Assembly (NCBI GenBank): GCA_018970825.1
Contig: JAGWVP010000132.1
Coordinates: 1 to 7,896 of the forward strand
DNA from: a bacterium
GTDB lineage: Bacteria; Desulfobacterota; Binatia; UBA12015
Length of the DNA stretch: 7,896 nucleotides
Reading direction: 5' to 3'
Position numbers and translations under genes: made by a program. The notes under the pieces were generated by a model. That model worked only from the letters and a program-made list of their open reading frames with translations. It had not been told where the DNA came from and made no database searches. Below, piece by piece: positions 6,175-7,896 of the stretch. The number at the start of each line of letters is the position of its first letter. The first letter of the stretch is position 1.

Positions 6175-6199
6175 CGGGACGTGCCCCCCGGCATAGACC
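6171..6199 (+). promoter_or_regulatory. Possible sigma-70-type promoter for the macroglobulin gene
   Basis: TTGACG (6171-6176, five of six matches to the -35 consensus) overlaps the LOG stop codon and is followed after exactly 17 bp by TAGACC (6194-6199), a weak -10 with only three of six consensus matches. A start point near 6206 would put the strong Shine-Dalgarno at 6210 within the first few bases of the transcript. The -35 and spacing are good; the -10 is poor. Confidence 0.4.
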
Positions 6200-6209
6200 C
6201 GGAGGCCCG

Positions 6210-6217
6210 AGGAGGTG
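6210..6217 (+). promoter_or_regulatory. Near-perfect Shine-Dalgarno serving GTG 6223
   Basis: AGGAGGTG is a full complement to the 16S rRNA 3' end and lies 5 nt before GTG 6223. It is the strongest ribosome-binding site in the window. The GTG it serves is not in the macroglobulin frame, so it points either to a short leader ORF or to a sequence error between here and the macroglobulin body. Confidence 0.6.
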
Positions 6218-6222
6218 GAGAC

Positions 6223-6327
6223 GTGAATCCCGAACGACGGCGACACCCGCTCTCCTCCCCGCCACGCACGGGCGACTCCTCCCAGGCATGGACGTGCGCT
6301 TGCCCGCTTCCGAAGTCGCCGCGTTGA
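6223..6327 (+). CDS. Possible 34-residue leader ORF overlapping the macroglobulin start
   Basis: From GTG 6223, behind a very strong Shine-Dalgarno, a 34-codon ORF runs to a TGA at 6325-6327, overlapping the macroglobulin ATG (6288) in another frame. The peptide begins MNPERRRHPLSS and ends CACPLPKSPR; it resembles no known family and is Arg/Pro-rich like random high-GC sequence. It could be a leader that couples translation to the macroglobulin gene, since ribosomes would stop 37 bp past its start. It could also be the true N-terminus of the macroglobulin cut off by a one-base indel. I consider it uncertain that it makes a functional peptide. Confidence 0.2.
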   Translation: MNPERRRHPLSSPPRTGDSSQAWTCACPLPKSPR

Positions 6328-7896
6328 GCGCCGGGCGAACGCACGTCGTCCCCGATCGCCCGCGCCCGGACCGGCCGCGACGCCCGGCCGTCGCAGCCCT
6401 GCTCCTCGCGGGGCTCGCCCTCGGCCGGGCCTCCACCGCGACCGCGGCGAGCCCGGCCCGCGAACGCCCGGCGTCGGCGGCTCCCGCGGAGGCCCGCGTC
6501 GAGCAGGTCCTGCCGAGCGGGACCGTCAAGGAGCCGGCGCAGGTCACCGTCGCGTTCTCGACCCCGATGGTCGCGCTCGGCGACCCGCGCGCCCCGGCGC
6601 CGGCGAGCGTCGAGTGCGCCCCCGCCGCGACCGGCCGGGGGCGGTGGGTCGACAGCCGCCACTGGGTGCTCGACTTCGACAAGCCGCTGCCCGGGGGCGT
6701 CCGCTGCACGATCGCGATCTCCTCCGGTCTCTCCGATCTCTCGGGCGCGACGCTTCCGGCGCGCGCCCCGGGCGAGTTCTCGACCGGCGGCCCCTCGATC
6801 GTCTCCTCCCAGCCCTCCGGCGGGTCGACGATCGACGAGGACCAGGCGTTCGCACTCGAACTCGATGCCGCGGCCACGCGCGAGTCGGTCGAGGCGCACG
6901 CCTGGCTGGTGGCAGCCGGCATTCCCGAGAAGATCGGCGTCGCCGTCGCCGACGACGCGACCCGCGACGCGGTCCTCGCGGCGATCCGCTCCGAGGACTC
7001 GTGGTGGCAGCCGACCGGTCCGGTCGTCGTGCTCGTCCCGAAACGGCGGCTCCCGCCCGAGGCCGAGGCACACCTCGTCTGGGGCCCCGGGATCGCCACG
7101 CCGGGCGGCGTCGCGACGGGATCGGAGGCGAAGCTCGACTTCACGGTACGCCCGTCGCTGCGCGGCGAGGTGCGCTGTCAGCGCGAGTCCGCGCGGGCGG
7201 GCTGCGTTCCGATCACGCCGATCTCGGTCGCGTTCACGACGCCGGTCGCGGCGAGCGCCGCCTCGCGCGTGGCCCTGGTCGGCCCCGACGGAACGCGCTT
7301 CCCGCAGGATCCCCCGGAGAGCGAGGACCCGCTCGTCTCGCGGGTCCGCTTCCGCGGGCCGTTCCCGCCGAAGTCCCGGCTCGCGCTCGAGCTTCCCGAC
7401 GACCTGTCCGACGGCTCGGACCGGCCGCTCTCGAACCTCGACGAGCTGCGCAGGCTCCCGGTCGAGGTCGACGCGATGCCGCCGCTCGCGAAGTTCGCGG
7501 CGAGGCTCGGCGTGATCGAGGCGGGCGGCGACCCCGCGCTGCCGGTCACGATCCGGGGCCTCGAGCCCGACGTGCAGGTGCGCCTGCGCACGATCGCCGG
7601 TGCGACCGGAAACCCGACGGCCGGGGGCGCGCTCGTCACCGGGCGCGTCCGACGGCTCTCGCCGGACCGGACGGGCGAAATCCAGCGCGGACTGCTCGAC
7701 GTCGCCTGGGCGTCACGCGACCGCTCCATCCTCGGCGAGGCGCCGGCCGGCGAAGTCGCGACCGTCCCCCTGCCCCGCCCGGACGGTGAAGCGATGCAGG
7801 TCGTCGGGCTGCCGCTTCCCGGCCCGGGCGTGTACGTGGTCGAGCTCGCGAGCACCGAGCTCGGCCGCGCGCTGCTGGGCACGAAGGCGCCGATGT
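6288..7896 (+). CDS. Bacterial alpha-2-macroglobulin (YfaS/MG2-type), N-terminal part, cut by window end
   Basis: 536 residues are visible before the window ends with the frame still open; full-length family members are typically 1,500-2,000 residues, so most of the protein, including any thioester region, is outside. A signal-peptide-like core (AVAALLLAGLALG, 34-46, then ASTATAAS) predicts export; no lipobox cysteine is present, unlike the lipoprotein E. coli YfhM. After it come Ig-like strands (VEQVLPSGTV, VAFSTPM, 71-94), an SSQPSGGSTIDEDQAFALELD block (173-193) and a second module with VRCQRESARAGCVPITP (296-311), where C297 and C306 probably form the small disulfide loop I recall from YfaS-like proteins; C110 and C140 may pair likewise. 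PGPGVYVVELASTELGRALLG (511-531) is the characteristic strand preceding the later MG domains. Such proteins are periplasmic protease traps or structural defence proteins. The ATG at 6288 is the only good start in frame but has a weak Shine-Dalgarno and leaves a long 33-residue basic leader before the hydrophobic core. Confidence 0.85.
   Translation, partial: MDVRLPASEVAALSAGRTHVVPDRPRPDRPRRPAVAALLLAGLALGRASTATAASPARERPASAAPAEARVEQVLPSGTVKEPAQVTVAFSTPMVALGDPRAPAPASVECAPAATGRGRWVDSRHWVLDFDKPLPGGVRCTIAISSGLSDLSGATLPARAPGEFSTGGPSIVSSQPSGGSTIDEDQAFALELDAAATRESVEAHAWLVAAGIPEKIGVAVADDATRDAVLAAIRSEDSWWQPTGPVVVLVPKRRLPPEAEAHLVWGPGIATPGGVATGSEAKLDFTVRPSLRGEVRCQRESARAGCVPITPISVAFTTPVAASAASRVALVGPDGTRFPQDPPESEDPLVSRVRFRGPFPPKSRLALELPDDLSDGSDRPLSNLDELRRLPVEVDAMPPLAKFAARLGVIEAGGDPALPVTIRGLEPDVQVRLRTIAGATGNPTAGGALVTGRVRRLSPDRTGEIQRGLLDVAWASRDRSILGEAPAGEVATVPLPRPDGEAMQVVGLPLPGPGVYVVELASTELGRALLGTKAPM

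Noticed and set aside
5257..7144. Several long minus-strand open frames opposite the LOG and macroglobulin genes
   Set aside because: Low-complexity composition with no recognisable motifs; the plus strand encodes clear LOG and macroglobulin signatures.
6614..7789. 391-codon plus-strand open frame inside the macroglobulin region
   Set aside because: It is almost entirely Arg/Gly/Pro/Ala. The alternative frame from 6288 is open to the window edge and carries macroglobulin motifs and paired cysteines.

Overview
The window is about 7.9 kb of very GC-rich bacterial DNA, with strong G/C preference at third codon positions and several GTG starts. It looks like a chromosomal region: there are no transposase, integrase, phage, tRNA, rRNA or CRISPR signals. 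A luciferase-like F420-type oxidoreductase, an SGNH hydrolase paired with a DUF5989 micro-protein, and a bacterial alpha-2-macroglobulin together suggest a high-GC environmental lineage of the former Deltaproteobacteria (Myxococcota- or Binatota-like). That placement is inferred from gene content only and is weak.

Layout. Positions 19-2188 (+) hold an LLM-class oxidoreductase, a membrane-anchored SGNH/GDSL hydrolase and a 45-residue single-span membrane protein of the DUF5989 type. The last two are closely spaced and probably co-transcribed. Positions 2211-3635 (-) hold an exported protein with one fibronectin-III-like domain and a large unassigned remainder. It converges on the micro-protein gene with only 22 bp between the stop codons. 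Positions 3636-3851 form a divergent, hairpin-rich intergenic region with a perfect 22-bp palindrome and a possible leaderless promoter. Positions 3852-6174 (+) form a likely three-gene operon: an unrecognised conserved-looking protein, a class I SAM methyltransferase joined to it by a 4-bp GTGA overlap, and a LOG-family (TIGR00730) nucleotide phosphoribohydrolase 20 bp further on. From 6288 to the window edge (+) lies the first 536 residues of a bacterial alpha-2-macroglobulin of the YfaS/MG2 type. It is preceded by a possible promoter inside the end of the LOG gene and by a perfect Shine-Dalgarno sequence that points at a short ORF in a different frame.

How the genes may work together. The SGNH hydrolase and DUF5989 protein form a recognisable envelope-associated pair, probably for acyl or carbohydrate-ester chemistry at the membrane. 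The fn3 protein and the macroglobulin are both exported. The unknown protein, methyltransferase and LOG protein look cytoplasmic and co-expressed, but no shared pathway can be read from the sequence. I did not find a convincing new multi-gene system. The points most worth checking are the frame conflict in front of the macroglobulin, the SGNH-DUF5989 pair without its usual carbamoyltransferase neighbour, the unknown protein fused by overlap to a methyltransferase, and the palindrome in the divergent promoter region.
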